A stretch of DNA of 64,000 nt from CAWJMN01 sp963844055. Its GTDB lineage: Bacteria > Planctomycetota > Planctomycetia > Pirellulales > Pirellulaceae. This document shows, one piece after another, positions 49,453 through 58,789 of this stretch. Within the stretch, counting starts at the first letter, position 1; each line of letters begins with the position of its first letter. The stretch is from the NCBI GenBank assembly GCA_963844055.1, contig CAWJMN010000001.1, forward strand, positions 1,736,001 through 1,800,000, given 5' to 3'. Position numbers and translations under genes: made by a program. The notes beneath the pieces are model-generated. The model was not told the DNA's origin, made no database searches, and worked only from the letters and a program-made list of their open reading frames with translations.

Positions 49453-49723
49453 TTCGTTAGTTGCGGTTTGAGACTTTATTTTTTGGCATAAATGGCCAAT
49501 AGAGACCCTGGTAATGCTTCGCTTGCTGCCTTTGAAGGGGAGAGCCAAGGCGTCTTTTCGAGGGCGGCGAAGCTCTTAGTAGCCTGTGGCTGACAACGGA
49601 GCTTGGGGCTCGGCAGGATTGCCAGCGGGGTTTGCTGTACGATTGGGCTTGCCCGTTCGACAAGCAGGATCCGTTGTCGGGGTACGTGACGCAAAGCATG
49701 CCAAACATCAAGGACACGGCCGA

Positions 49724-50197
49724 ATGACACCCTATGGAAAGGTCGCTCAAGCAGCTATCGCAGCGATGAGCCTGCTGGCCGAGCGTTATAGTGCCGATGG
49801 CAGCGTGCGATTGAACTCTCGAGATATCGCTCAAAAGCGAAAGTTAACGCAAGCGATTGTTGCGAAGGTTTTGACGACCCTTTCTCAGATCGGATTGGTT
49901 AGCGGATCGCCTGGGCCGGGCGGTGGGTATGCACTAGCGCGTGCTCCTGAGTTGATTACGCTTCGGGATGTCGTGGCCCCATTTGACCGACTCGAAAATA
50001 CGGTTGCTTGTCCATTTGGTGAAGGGTGGTGTGGTACGGGACCACAGTGTCCGCTGCATACGAAACTCGACAGCTTTCGTTTGCAAATTGAAGCCTTCCT
50101 GCAACAGACGACTTTGGCAAGCTTCCAGCTGACGAATCCAGGGGCATGTCCTCATGAAATCGCTTCACTTAATGTCATCAATGTGCGGGGCGTGTGA
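49724..50197 (+). CDS. Rrf2 family iron-sulfur transcriptional regulator
   Basis: A 157-residue regulator with winged-helix DNA binding at residues 10-75 (SVRLNSRDIAQKRKL, VAKVLTTLSQIGLVSGSPGPGGGYALAR). The C96, C103 and C109 cluster (CPFGEGWCGTGPQC) should bind an Fe-S cluster, as in NsrR/IscR; a fourth cysteine follows near 146. The ATG at 49724, with an aaggaca site, gives the normal N-terminus; the longer frame begins in unrelated sequence. It is divergent from hcp, and such regulators respond to NO or Fe-S status. Control of hcp and protoglobin is the likely job (inference). Confidence 0.9.
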   Translation: MTPYGKVAQAAIAAMSLLAERYSADGSVRLNSRDIAQKRKLTQAIVAKVLTTLSQIGLVSGSPGPGGGYALARAPELITLRDVVAPFDRLENTVACPFGEGWCGTGPQCPLHTKLDSFRLQIEAFLQQTTLASFQLTNPGACPHEIASLNVINVRGV

Positions 50198-50376
50198 GCC
50201 GTTTTGGGGCTGAGGGTGTAATTCGCTGAGCAGATAGGTGCCGCGACAGGCGTTCGAAACCGCAATGCTCGTGCTTCTAGAGGTTTCGAGTTCGCAGCCA
50301 TGTTATAAAGTAGGCTGTGTGGCACTGTTGTGATCAGGTATGACGCAGGTGTGCCGACAATCCAGCGAGTAACGCC

Positions 50377-51084
50377 ATGCCAACTGCGGTGTTTGAAGCG
50401 CGAGGAATTACCAAGTCGTATCCAACGGGCGATACTGTGGTGCATGCACTTCGCGGAGTGGACTTGGACCTCTACGAAGGAGAGTTCGTCGTCTTTCTTG
50501 GCCCTTCGGGGAGTGGGAAGTCGACGCTGCTGAATATTCTTGGTGGTTTGGATGTTCCAACCGCAGGAACGGTCCATTTTCGAGACCATGATCTGAGCTT
50601 CGGAGATGATGCTCTGCTTACGCACTATCGCCGCGAGCATGTTGGGTTTGTCTTTCAGTTCTATAACCTCATTCCAAGCCTTACCGCGCGTGAGAACGTG
50701 GCGATCGTGACGGACATTTCAGAAAACCCAATGACGCCAGAAGAAGCATTGGCGCTTGTCGGGCTTGCCAATCGCATGGACCACTATCCGGCTCAGCTTA
50801 GTGGTGGTGAGCAGCAGCGAGTGGCCATCTCTCGGGCAATTGCAAAACGTCCGGACGTTTTACTTTGCGATGAGCCAACTGGGGCCTTGGACTTGAAAAC
50901 GGGGCTGGTTGTGCTGGAAGTGATTGAGACGATCAATCGGACACTCGGTACAACTACGGCTATCATCACCCACAATTCCGCGATCGCTGGCATGGCAGAT
51001 CGCGTGATACGACTCTCCGATGGAAGGATTCAGGAGATCATTAAAAACGATCGGCGCCTTCCTCCTTCCCAGATCGTGTGGTGA
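50377..51084 (+). CDS. ABC transporter ATP-binding protein (MacB/LolD type)
   Basis: 235 residues. Walker A GPSGSGKST (about 43-51), the Q-loop (FVFQFYNLIPSL), the signature LSGGEQQRV (about 137-145) and Walker B VLLCDEPTGALD (about 163-174) are all present and normal. The EPTGALD and FYNLIPSL segments identify the MacB/LolD/DevA type that works with FtsX-like permeases and an HlyD-type adaptor. The next two genes are exactly these. The stop is 4 bases before the permease ATG. It probably exports a lipid, lipoprotein or peptide across the cell envelope. Confidence 0.93.
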   Translation: MPTAVFEARGITKSYPTGDTVVHALRGVDLDLYEGEFVVFLGPSGSGKSTLLNILGGLDVPTAGTVHFRDHDLSFGDDALLTHYRREHVGFVFQFYNLIPSLTARENVAIVTDISENPMTPEEALALVGLANRMDHYPAQLSGGEQQRVAISRAIAKRPDVLLCDEPTGALDLKTGLVVLEVIETINRTLGTTTAIITHNSAIAGMADRVIRLSDGRIQEIIKNDRRLPPSQIVW

Positions 51085-51088
51085 TGCG

Positions 51089-53452
51089 ATGCAGGCGATG
51101 CAGCGAAAGCTCCTGCGCGAGCTGTGGCACACACGGTGGCAAGCCTTAGCGATCCTCTTGATCATGGCTTCTGGCGTGTCGATTGTGATTATGTCGGTTA
51201 GCACGTTGCAATCCTTGGAGGCGACACGCGCGGCATTCTATAGCCAGACGCATTTTGCGAACGTATTTGTTCAGCTGAAGCGAGCACCACTTAGTTTGCT
51301 GACGCGGCTTCGAAATATTGCGGGGACGGCTACCGTGGAAGCACGGGTCGTTAAGAGTGTCACCCTTGATGTGCCTGGGCTGTCTGGACCTGCTATGGGG
51401 AGAATGGTGTCTTTGCCGGACCATGGTGAGGCGACCCTCAATCGACTTTACTTGAAGTCGGGGCGACTGCCCGATGCAAAGCGACGAGGGGAAACGGTAA
51501 TTTCGCAGGCATTTGCGGAAGCCCATCAGCTAAAACCTGGCGACTCGATAAAAGCCATCATCAATGGCAAGCTGACGTCTTTATTGATCGTTGGAACGGG
51601 TTTGTCGCCGGAATATATCTATACGGTCCGTCCTGGTGAGCTGTTGCCGGATGATAAGCGGTTTGGCGTATTGTGGATTGGGTATGACGAATTGGCCTCT
51701 GCTTACGATCTAGATGGGGCATTTAATGATCTTAGTGTGACGTTGCAACCCGGCGCGTCGGAGCGGGCCGTGCTGCATCAGTTGAATGATTGCCTTGCTC
51801 CCTATGGCGGAACGGATGCTTATGGCCGCGATCAACAGCAGTCGCATCGCATCTTAGAGAATGAAATGATTCAGCTGCGTACCATGGCGCTAGTTCCGCC
51901 GGCGATCTTTCTGGCGGTTACAGCATTTTTGCTGCATGTGGTGATGTCTCGAATGGTAACGATGCAGCGTGAGCAGATTGCGATGCTACGCGCGTTTGGC
52001 TACACGCGACTAGAGATTTCTAAGCACTTTTTGGGCTATGCGATTGTGATTAGTGTGCTAGGGACGACATTGGGCGTATTTGTTGGCTCGCTTTTGGGGA
52101 GCGACCTAACGGAGCTGTACTCCAAGTTTTTTCGATTTCCCGAGTATAAGTATGGCCTGGATTGGCGGCTGGTGGTGTTTACTGCGCTAAGTAGTGTGGC
52201 TTCCACCTTTGCCGGAGTGATCCATGCAGTATGGCGGGCGGCTAGTGAATCTCCGGTCCAGGCGATGCAGCCGGAGGCCCCGCTGCTGTATCGAGCTAGT
52301 CTGCTAGAGCGCTGGGGATTGGCGAAGAACTTTTCTCAGTTGTTTCGGATGGTGCTGAGGCATTTGGAACGGAATCCCCTACGAACGTTTTTGTCATCGG
52401 TCGGGATTTCCTTCGCAATTGCGATTCTGATCATGGGAAACTTTTTGGAGGATACGGTCGACAAGGTGTTGGACTTTCAGTTTTTTGTCGTGCAGCGACA
52501 TGACTTGATGGTGGTATTTCCAGAGGCCAAGTCGGGGCACGCCTTGCGGGAACTAACTCATATGCGAGGCGTCACCCGTGCGGAGTCGTTTCGATCGGTT
52601 CCAGTTAGATTAGTTCACCAGTTTCATGAGCGACGTTTAGAGCTGATGGGCTTGTCGCAGGAGTTGCAGTTGTATCGGGTTGTCGATCCATTAGGGGGGC
52701 CAGTGGTTCTGCCGTCACGAGGTCTTGTGATCTCTCGGCGGCTCGCAGAAATTCTCGAGTGTCGCGAGGGTGACTTGGTGCGAGTGGATGTGCTGGAAGG
52801 ACGGCGACTGGTGCAGCAGGTACCGGTTTCTCGAATTGTGGATGACTACCTCGATCTTAACGCCTATATGGATTTGAGAGAGGTGCGACGGATCCTTCAA
52901 GAGGAAGACACGATTTCGGGTGCGTTTCTTCAGGCCGATCCATTGCAGCTAGAGCATTTGCATCAGCAATTGAAAGAGACACCGCAGATTGCCGGTGTTA
53001 GCATGAAGCGCTCGACGATTGAGAGTTATCAGCGGACGATGGCCGAGACGCTTTTGCGTATGAAGTCGCTCAACGTCATCTTTGCATCGATAGTTGCATT
53101 TGGGGTAGTGTATAACAGCGCCCGCATTTCACTAGCGGAGCGAAGCCGTGAATTGGCGACATTACGGGTGCTGGGGTTTACCAAAGCTGAGGTCTCGGCC
53201 GTGTTTTTGGGAGAGCTTGCCGTTTTAGTCTGCTTTGCCATCCCTTGGGGCTTGTTTTTTGGCTATTCACTAGCTTGGTTGCTGACGACTTCGCTGCAGA
53301 CGGAAGTGCATCGCTTTCCAATGGTGGTATATCCTGCGACGTATTTGTCGGCGGTACTCGTAACGATTTTGTCCTCGGTAGTTTCCGCCCTGGTGGTTCG
53401 ACGTCGAATGGATCGTTTTGATCTTGTTAGCGTATTGAAAGCACGAGATTAG
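51089..53452 (+). CDS. FtsX-like ABC transporter permease
   Basis: 787 residues, a double-length permease: an N-terminal helix after MQAMQRKLLRELWHTRWQALAIL (about 20-40), a long periplasmic region, three helices in the middle (around 275-375), a second FtsX-like unit starting about 430, and three closing helices. The motif ASEGPVQAM-like stretch (here AASESPVQAMQPEAPLLY) after the third helix marks FtsX/MacB/DevC permeases. The ATG at 51089 follows the ATPase stop. ATGA-type coupling with the adaptor is close (2 bases apart). It is the membrane channel of the export system with 50377 and 53455; the substrate is unknown. Confidence 0.88.
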   Translation: MQAMQRKLLRELWHTRWQALAILLIMASGVSIVIMSVSTLQSLEATRAAFYSQTHFANVFVQLKRAPLSLLTRLRNIAGTATVEARVVKSVTLDVPGLSGPAMGRMVSLPDHGEATLNRLYLKSGRLPDAKRRGETVISQAFAEAHQLKPGDSIKAIINGKLTSLLIVGTGLSPEYIYTVRPGELLPDDKRFGVLWIGYDELASAYDLDGAFNDLSVTLQPGASERAVLHQLNDCLAPYGGTDAYGRDQQQSHRILENEMIQLRTMALVPPAIFLAVTAFLLHVVMSRMVTMQREQIAMLRAFGYTRLEISKHFLGYAIVISVLGTTLGVFVGSLLGSDLTELYSKFFRFPEYKYGLDWRLVVFTALSSVASTFAGVIHAVWRAASESPVQAMQPEAPLLYRASLLERWGLAKNFSQLFRMVLRHLERNPLRTFLSSVGISFAIAILIMGNFLEDTVDKVLDFQFFVVQRHDLMVVFPEAKSGHALRELTHMRGVTRAESFRSVPVRLVHQFHERRLELMGLSQELQLYRVVDPLGGPVVLPSRGLVISRRLAEILECREGDLVRVDVLEGRRLVQQVPVSRIVDDYLDLNAYMDLREVRRILQEEDTISGAFLQADPLQLEHLHQQLKETPQIAGVSMKRSTIESYQRTMAETLLRMKSLNVIFASIVAFGVVYNSARISLAERSRELATLRVLGFTKAEVSAVFLGELAVLVCFAIPWGLFFGYSLAWLLTTSLQTEVHRFPMVVYPATYLSAVLVTILSSVVSALVVRRRMDRFDLVSVLKARD

Positions 53453-53454
53453 TC

Positions 53455-54651
53455 ATGAAAAAAGTGGGTCGCAATTTGTCGATGATCATCGTGGCGGCTT
53501 TGCTCACGCTCGGGATTGGATATGCGGTTTGGCCCAGCGCGCTGCAGGTAGAAATGGGGACGGTGTCACGTGGGGGGCTCCAGGTATCCGTTGAAGAAGA
53601 TGGCAAAACGCGAGTGAAGGATCGCTATGTTGTGGCGGCACCCTTGTCGGGGCAATTAGCACGGATTGAATGGGATGCGGGAGACCCCGTCGAGGCGAAT
53701 AAAACGGTCTTGGCGGAAATCGACCCGACCGATCCTGCTTTGCTGGATGCTCGTGTCCTAGCGGAGGCGGAGGCTCGATTGAAGTCGGCAGAGGCAGCAG
53801 AAATGCAGGCGGAGGCTCGACTAAAGGTGGCAAGCGAAACCTTGGATCTGGCAAAACATCGGTTTGCTCGGGCGAAAGAACTCTTTCCCACGCGGGCCGT
53901 GCCTCAGGCTGAACTGGAAGAGACCGAACATCAGGAGCGGATTGCGGCCGAGGCGCTACGGGCAGCATCGTTTGCAATGCAAGTGGCGAAGTACGAAAAG
54001 GAAGTTGCCCAAGCGGCGCTGGTGCGCACGAATCCGCGCGATGGAAAACCAGCGGTATCTCAGCGGATGGAGATTCGCTCTCCGATCGATGGACGGATAT
54101 TGCGGGTGATTCAAGAAAGCGCGACAGTTGTCGTTCCGGGGCAACAGCTGCTGGAACTGGGTAACCCCGATGCACTGGAGATTGAGATTGATGTGCTATC
54201 GGTCGATGCGGCGAAAATAGCGCCGGGCGCGAAGGTGTACCTGGAGGAGTGGGGTGGTGAAGAGCCGCTGATTGCCCATGTGCGGCGGGTGGAACCATCC
54301 GGGTTTACGAAGGTCTCCGCCCTGGGTGTTGATGAGCAGCGTGTGAATGTGATCGCCGACTTTGATCGAGCGCTTCCGAAGGATCTCAACCTGGGGGATG
54401 CCTATCGCGTTCAAGCAAGGATCGTCGTTTGGGAGCGTGATGACACTCTGCAAGTTCCTACGGGAGCGCTCTTTCGTATTGGCAAGGAATGGAATGTGTT
54501 CGTCGTGCAGGCGGGGCGAGCTAGCGTACGGCCTGTAAAGATCGGAAAAAATAGTGGGCTGCAAGCCGAGGTGCTTGAAGGTTTGGTGGAAGGGGAGCGA
54601 GTGATTTTGTATCCGAGCGATCGTGTTCGCGCAGGGGTGCGAGTGCGATAA
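53455..54651 (+). CDS. HlyD-type periplasmic adaptor (membrane fusion) protein
   Basis: 398 residues: an N-terminal membrane anchor (about 8-28), barrel-sandwich segments (VAAPLSGQLARIEWDAGDPVEA near 65 and its partner MEIRSPIDGRILRVIQESATVV near 205), a long coiled-coil hairpin rich in A, E and R between them (about 100-190), and a beta-barrel domain closing with VPTGALFRIGKEWNVFVV. This is the adaptor that joins an inner-membrane ABC permease to an outer-membrane channel. It follows the permease by two bases in the same operon. No outer-membrane TolC-like gene follows here. Confidence 0.92.
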   Translation: MKKVGRNLSMIIVAALLTLGIGYAVWPSALQVEMGTVSRGGLQVSVEEDGKTRVKDRYVVAAPLSGQLARIEWDAGDPVEANKTVLAEIDPTDPALLDARVLAEAEARLKSAEAAEMQAEARLKVASETLDLAKHRFARAKELFPTRAVPQAELEETEHQERIAAEALRAASFAMQVAKYEKEVAQAALVRTNPRDGKPAVSQRMEIRSPIDGRILRVIQESATVVVPGQQLLELGNPDALEIEIDVLSVDAAKIAPGAKVYLEEWGGEEPLIAHVRRVEPSGFTKVSALGVDEQRVNVIADFDRALPKDLNLGDAYRVQARIVVWERDDTLQVPTGALFRIGKEWNVFVVQAGRASVRPVKIGKNSGLQAEVLEGLVEGERVILYPSDRVRAGVRVR

Positions 54652-54680
54652 ATGGTGCAATTCATCTTGTTTGGCGCGCG

Positions 54681-55616
54681 TTAAACGCCTTGAATGAGTT
54701 CTCGAATGTGGAGGTTGACACATTCGGCCACGGCGTCAGGGTGATAGCCTCCTTCGAGTACGCAAACAATTCGGCCGTCGGCGTATCGGTTGGCGACGTC
54801 TATTACCATGCGAGTCATAGCTTGGAAATCGGCGCCCTCCAGGCCTAGTGAGCCAATGGGGTCTAGGTGGTGTGCATCAAAGCCCGCCGAAATCAGAATA
54901 AGTTCTGGCGTCATCTTGGCAGCGATTTTTTCTAACGCCTGCTCAAACTGTTCGAGGTACTGCTGCCTGGGCGTGCCAAATGTAATCGGCACGTTGAGCT
55001 TGGTACCTAGGGCGAGATCGCCTCCGGTTTCGTCGGCTGCTCCGGTGCCTGGGTAGAATGGATAGCGGTGGATGGAAAAGAAGCCTACCTGGGGATCATT
55101 CCAAAACAGGTCCTGCGTTCCGTTGCCGTGATGCACATCCCAGTCAACGATGAGGACGCGTTGTAAGTGATGTTTGGCGATGGCAAGTTTGGCGCCGACG
55201 GCAATGTTATTGACTAGGCAAAATCCCATGGCGTGATTTGCAAGGGCGTGATGTCCTGGTGGTCGGACGAGGCAAAAGGCCCGCTTCTTATCGGTGGTGA
55301 CCACTTGCTCAACGGCATCGGCCACGGCGCCCGCTGCTAAAAGGGCGACCTCGAAGGACTGGGAGGAGACGACTGTATCTGCTTCGATTCGCCCGCCTCC
55401 ACGTTTGCAGACCTCTTGTAGCGAAGTGATGTGCTCTGCGGAATGCACCAAGCCGAGCAAATCGGTCGATAGGGGCTGCCAGGTTGGCCTGGAGTAGCCC
55501 GGCTCGGCGGCGCACTGAATCAGACGTTGTACTGCCGGAACGATACGGGCGGCACATTCGGGATGACGACCAGTTTGATGCTGCAGGAACAGAGGATCGT
55601 AGTACAGCAGGACCAT
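54681..55616 (-). CDS. Histone deacetylase family zinc deacetylase
   Basis: 311 residues. RPPGHHA (118-124) contains the tandem histidines, DWDVHHGNGT (158-167) and AGFDAHHLDP (244-253) provide the zinc ligands D160, H162 and D247, and LEGGYH (287-292) carries the catalytic tyrosine. The bacterial members deacetylate acetyl-lysine or acetylpolyamines. The residue that is glutamate in polyamine-specific HDAC10 (after DP) is isoleucine here (I254), which argues against an HDAC10-like gatekeeper. Yet the gene is divergent from potABCD (56052 on), 435 bases away, so a link to polyamines is still worth testing. Its end meets the adaptor gene at 54651. Confidence 0.93.
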   Translation of the reverse strand: MVLLYYDPLFLQHQTGRHPECAARIVPAVQRLIQCAAEPGYSRPTWQPLSTDLLGLVHSAEHITSLQEVCKRGGGRIEADTVVSSQSFEVALLAAGAVADAVEQVVTTDKKRAFCLVRPPGHHALANHAMGFCLVNNIAVGAKLAIAKHHLQRVLIVDWDVHHGNGTQDLFWNDPQVGFFSIHRYPFYPGTGAADETGGDLALGTKLNVPITFGTPRQQYLEQFEQALEKIAAKMTPELILISAGFDAHHLDPIGSLGLEGADFQAMTRMVIDVANRYADGRIVCVLEGGYHPDAVAECVNLHIRELIQGV

Positions 55617-56051
55617 CGGATACCTCGGCCGATCATATGACTAGGACGCGGACGTGTTTGGTCAGGCAGAAATGCTCGATTGACACATGGCAAGTTGCAT
55701 TTGATTTCTGGCGCAATTTATCGATACGTTTAATCCTAGTAGTCTAAGTCAACAACTTCTAGCCTAGTGCGCAAGGCCAGCACGCTGTATTGACGAAAGA
55801 ACCGGCGGGCTTTATTGCTGGATCCGCTTGGTTATGGCCTAGCGTTCCGCTAACAGAGTGTGAGGGAGGTATGGTGCTTGAGCTACTCACAGACCACCTA
55901 AGGTGCTGATTGGAACTGGTGGAGTGGCAAAATGGTGCTGCTGACAGGACGGTGGCTCGAAGGGTACAATCGCGGTGCCATGCCAATGTCGTTTGTAGTG
56001 GCGTTTTTGTGATGGCCCTCAATCGGAAATGCCTGCTCATGTGTCACTCCT
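55617..56051. other. Divergent promoter region between deacetylase and potA
   Basis: 435 bases with no convincing coding frame. It must contain promoters for both directions. Short T/A-rich stretches (about 55717-55755) are the only visible sign. I can assign no operator or riboswitch; structure for polyamine control cannot be told by eye. Confidence 0.45.
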
Positions 56052-57146
56052 ATGCATAGCCCTTCGATTGCCGTTTCTCTGTCGCACGTTTCCCGGGTAA
56101 TTGCCGGCCGAAGCCTACTTGCGGATATCAGCCTTGACTTGGCAGTGGGAGAGTTCTTTGCCTTAGTCGGACCTAGCGGAAGTGGCAAGAGCACGCTGCT
56201 TAAAATGATTTCGGGCATCGATCCGCCGACGGAGGGCGAGGTGTGGATCGATGGACATAACGTTACACAGCTTCCTCCGTATCAACGGCCTGTTCATACG
56301 GTCTTTCAAAATTATGCCCTCTTTCCGCATTTGAGCGTCGCTGACAATGTGGCGTTTCCACTGAAAGTTGCTGGCGTTACGAAAGCTGAAAGCGCACCCA
56401 AGGTGACGAAGGCACTAAGTCTGGTACGGCTGGACGCCTTTGCCAATCGTAGCGTTACGACCCTTTCCGGCGGGGAGCGGCAGCGTGTGGCCGTTGCGCG
56501 TGCGCTAGTTGATGAGCCGAAATGTGTTCTGTTTGACGAGCCCTTGGCGGCATTGGACCCGCATTTACGCAGTTCGACGTTAGAGATGATTCAAGAGATT
56601 CAGCAGCGTTTAGGGTTAACGTACGTCTATGTGACGCATGATCGGCAGGAAGCCTTAAAGGCGGCGCATCGCTGTGCACTTCTGAAAGAGGGGCGACTGG
56701 TACAGGTGGGGACGCCTCAGGAGCTTTATCAACGTCCTACCACGGCATTTGCGGCATCGTTCATGGGGCCAATCCATTGGGTCAGCGCACGGCGGACAGG
56801 TAGCCGTTCCCTATCGATTCCGAGTGTAACAGGCATGGCCACCTGGGATGTTACCCAGGAATTACAACCCGAGGATGTTGAGCTTGTGGTGGGGCTTCGG
56901 CCGGAAGATGTGCGTATTGGGGCCCATGAGCCAGTGCAAGCGAAACTGGAAGGCGTTGAGTTCTGCGGCGCTACGTGCCTTGTCAAGTTAAGGCTGGAAA
57001 ATGGCGAATCGATTGTGGCGGAAACACGTGGTGGGGCGGGTGGAGCTTCGCCAGGCGACCTAGTGCGTGTAGGGTGGAACTCGCAGTCGATGCATGTGTT
57101 CCCGAAGGGGATGGATGTCTCGCCCGAACGGAAGGGGGAGATGTGA
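56052..57146 (+). CDS. potA: Spermidine/putrescine ABC transporter ATPase (PotA-like)
   Basis: 364 residues. Walker A GPSGSGKST (about 39-47), VFQNYALFPHLSV (about 84-96), the signature LSGGERQRVAVARAL and Walker B CVLFDEPLAALD, then THDRQEAL with the switch histidine. The C-terminal TOBE-like domain (about 270-350) includes GLRPEDVRIG. This is the PotA/FbpC-type importer ATPase, and the downstream permeases and binding protein identify the substrate class as polyamines. The stop overlaps the GTG start of potB. It is the first gene of the operon. Confidence 0.93.
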   Translation: MHSPSIAVSLSHVSRVIAGRSLLADISLDLAVGEFFALVGPSGSGKSTLLKMISGIDPPTEGEVWIDGHNVTQLPPYQRPVHTVFQNYALFPHLSVADNVAFPLKVAGVTKAESAPKVTKALSLVRLDAFANRSVTTLSGGERQRVAVARALVDEPKCVLFDEPLAALDPHLRSSTLEMIQEIQQRLGLTYVYVTHDRQEALKAAHRCALLKEGRLVQVGTPQELYQRPTTAFAASFMGPIHWVSARRTGSRSLSIPSVTGMATWDVTQELQPEDVELVVGLRPEDVRIGAHEPVQAKLEGVEFCGATCLVKLRLENGESIVAETRGGAGGASPGDLVRVGWNSQSMHVFPKGMDVSPERKGEM

Positions 57147-57952
57147 ACAGTGATCGTAGAAACAGCGTGAGTTGGCTCGGCCGGTTGCCGTTTCTTTATC
57201 TGTTGGGACTTGTTGTTGCGCCGAATCTGATTGTTCTGGGGCTCTCCTTTCTCACGCGCGACTACTCAGGAGGAGTGATTGGAACGCTTTCTGGGGAAGC
57301 GTGGAGAGGAATTGTTGAGTTTGACAACCTTCGAATCTTGGGGCGATCCATGATGGTGTCCTGCGGGGTGACGCTCGCATGCTTGATGGTCTGCTATCCG
57401 GCCGCGATTGCCCTCATGCAATGTTCGTGGCGATCGCGCCAAATCATTCTGGTGTTTGTCGCCTTTCCGATGTTTATATCGCTGCTGCTTCGTATTTATG
57501 GCTGGACGAATGTCTTGCCGTCTACTTGGCGTGGGAGTCTTTCCACAGTTTCCCTGGTGATGGCGGCCAACTATTTGCCCTTTATGCTTCTGCCGATCGT
57601 GAGGTCTTTAGAAGGGATTGATCCGACATTGGAAGATGCCGCTATGGATCTGGGAGCTACGCCCCTGAAGACGATGTGGCTCATTACGATTCCACTAAGT
57701 CTGCCGGGCGTTATCGCGGGAGCTGCCCTAGTGTTCGTGCCTGCACTGGGGGAATATTTGGTCCCGCATTTCCTAGGGAATGGCAAGGTGACGGTACTGG
57801 GAACACAGATTGTGTATGAGTTTATGGAGCGGCGCAATTGGCCGTTCTCCAGTGCGCTGGCTTGCACGATGCTGCTGTTGATTTTGTTGGCAGTGGGACT
57901 GAGTTATCTGACTCGGACTTCCCGCCAGTTTGGCGAGGATCGATCCCAATGA
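57143..57952 (+). CDS. potB: Polyamine ABC transporter permease (PotB-like)
   Basis: 269 residues with six predicted helices. The start is GTG at 57143, which overlaps the potA stop and has a gaaggggg site; a longer frame from 56975 is inside potA. DAAMDLGATPLKTMWLITIPLSLPGVIAGA (about 168-197) is the EAA loop that touches the ATPase. In polyamine permeases the N-terminal part reads like FLYLLGLVVAPNLIVLGLSF, as here. It is translationally coupled to potC (ATGA overlap at 57949-57952). Confidence 0.92.
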   Translation: MNSDRRNSVSWLGRLPFLYLLGLVVAPNLIVLGLSFLTRDYSGGVIGTLSGEAWRGIVEFDNLRILGRSMMVSCGVTLACLMVCYPAAIALMQCSWRSRQIILVFVAFPMFISLLLRIYGWTNVLPSTWRGSLSTVSLVMAANYLPFMLLPIVRSLEGIDPTLEDAAMDLGATPLKTMWLITIPLSLPGVIAGAALVFVPALGEYLVPHFLGNGKVTVLGTQIVYEFMERRNWPFSSALACTMLLLILLAVGLSYLTRTSRQFGEDRSQ

Positions 57953-58776
57953 GTCACGCAAGAAGGGCCGCGACGAACTGGATTCGATGGGGGGGCTATG
58001 CGGCGCTTGTGGCCATCTTAGTAGCCATGTATTTGCCGGTCCTTATGATTGTTGTCTATTCGTTCAATAAGTCGCGGATTGGGACGGTCTGGACTGGGTT
58101 TTCGACGCACTGGTACGGTGAATTGTTCCGGAGAACGGACTTGTGGGATGGGCTGTGGATGAGCCTGATGGTGGGAGTTGGTAGTGCGACCCTATCGGTA
58201 ATGCTAGGCGGGGTGGCGGCTTGGCGACTCAAAGAATCGCGGGGTGGTCTCTGGCAGTTGGCGACGCGTAGTCTGCTGTATCTGCCCCTTGTCTTGCCCG
58301 ACGTGACGTTGGGGATGTCCATGGCTTTGTTTTTCTACTTCGCTGGGGTTCCTCAAGGGGCGGTGACGATTGTTCTCGCTCAATCGGTGTGCGGCATGTG
58401 CTACGCATACGTGGTGGTGTCGGCCGCCTTGCAGAGATTCGACCGAACTTTAATAGATGCAGCACTGGATTGTGGTGCGACTTTCTGGCAGGCGCATCGC
58501 TATGTTACGTTGCCACTATTAGGGCCTAGCTTGGCCACGGCATGGATCTTTGCATTTGTCGTGTCGTTTGATGATTTCTTAATTGCATTCTTCACCAAGG
58601 GAGTTGGGGCGGATACGCTTCCGATTAAAGTCTATGCACTGATGCGGTTTGGATTGCGGCCGGATACGAATGCCCTGTTTTCCTTGTTGTTTGTGTTGGC
58701 ATTGCTAGGATTGCTGTTCGTCCACTTCGTTAATCGGGCTGAGCATGCCAGTGCGGATCTGAAAGCCTCTCGCTAG
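57949..58776 (+). CDS. potC: Polyamine ABC transporter permease (PotC-like)
   Basis: 275 residues and six helices. The N-terminal helix YLPVLMIVVYSFNKS, LVLPDVTLGMSMALFFYFAGV in the middle, and the EAA loop DAALDCGATFWQAHRYVTLPLLGPSLATAWIFAF (about 166-199) with VSFDDFLIAFF just after it, a PotC/CysW-type hallmark. The ATG overlaps the potB stop. It forms the channel with PotB. Confidence 0.92.
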   Translation: MSHARRAATNWIRWGGYAALVAILVAMYLPVLMIVVYSFNKSRIGTVWTGFSTHWYGELFRRTDLWDGLWMSLMVGVGSATLSVMLGGVAAWRLKESRGGLWQLATRSLLYLPLVLPDVTLGMSMALFFYFAGVPQGAVTIVLAQSVCGMCYAYVVVSAALQRFDRTLIDAALDCGATFWQAHRYVTLPLLGPSLATAWIFAFVVSFDDFLIAFFTKGVGADTLPIKVYALMRFGLRPDTNALFSLLFVLALLGLLFVHFVNRAEHASADLKASR

Positions 58777-58789
58777 TAATGGAACAAAC

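Noticed and set aside
53504..54298. 264-residue minus-strand frame
   Set aside because: Opposite the HlyD-type adaptor gene; rich in P, R, S and H, the mark of a reversed coding strand.
54681..55616. HDAC10-like polyamine deacetylase by gatekeeper residue
   Set aside because: The position after DP is isoleucine (I254), not glutamate, so this specificity cannot be claimed from sequence.
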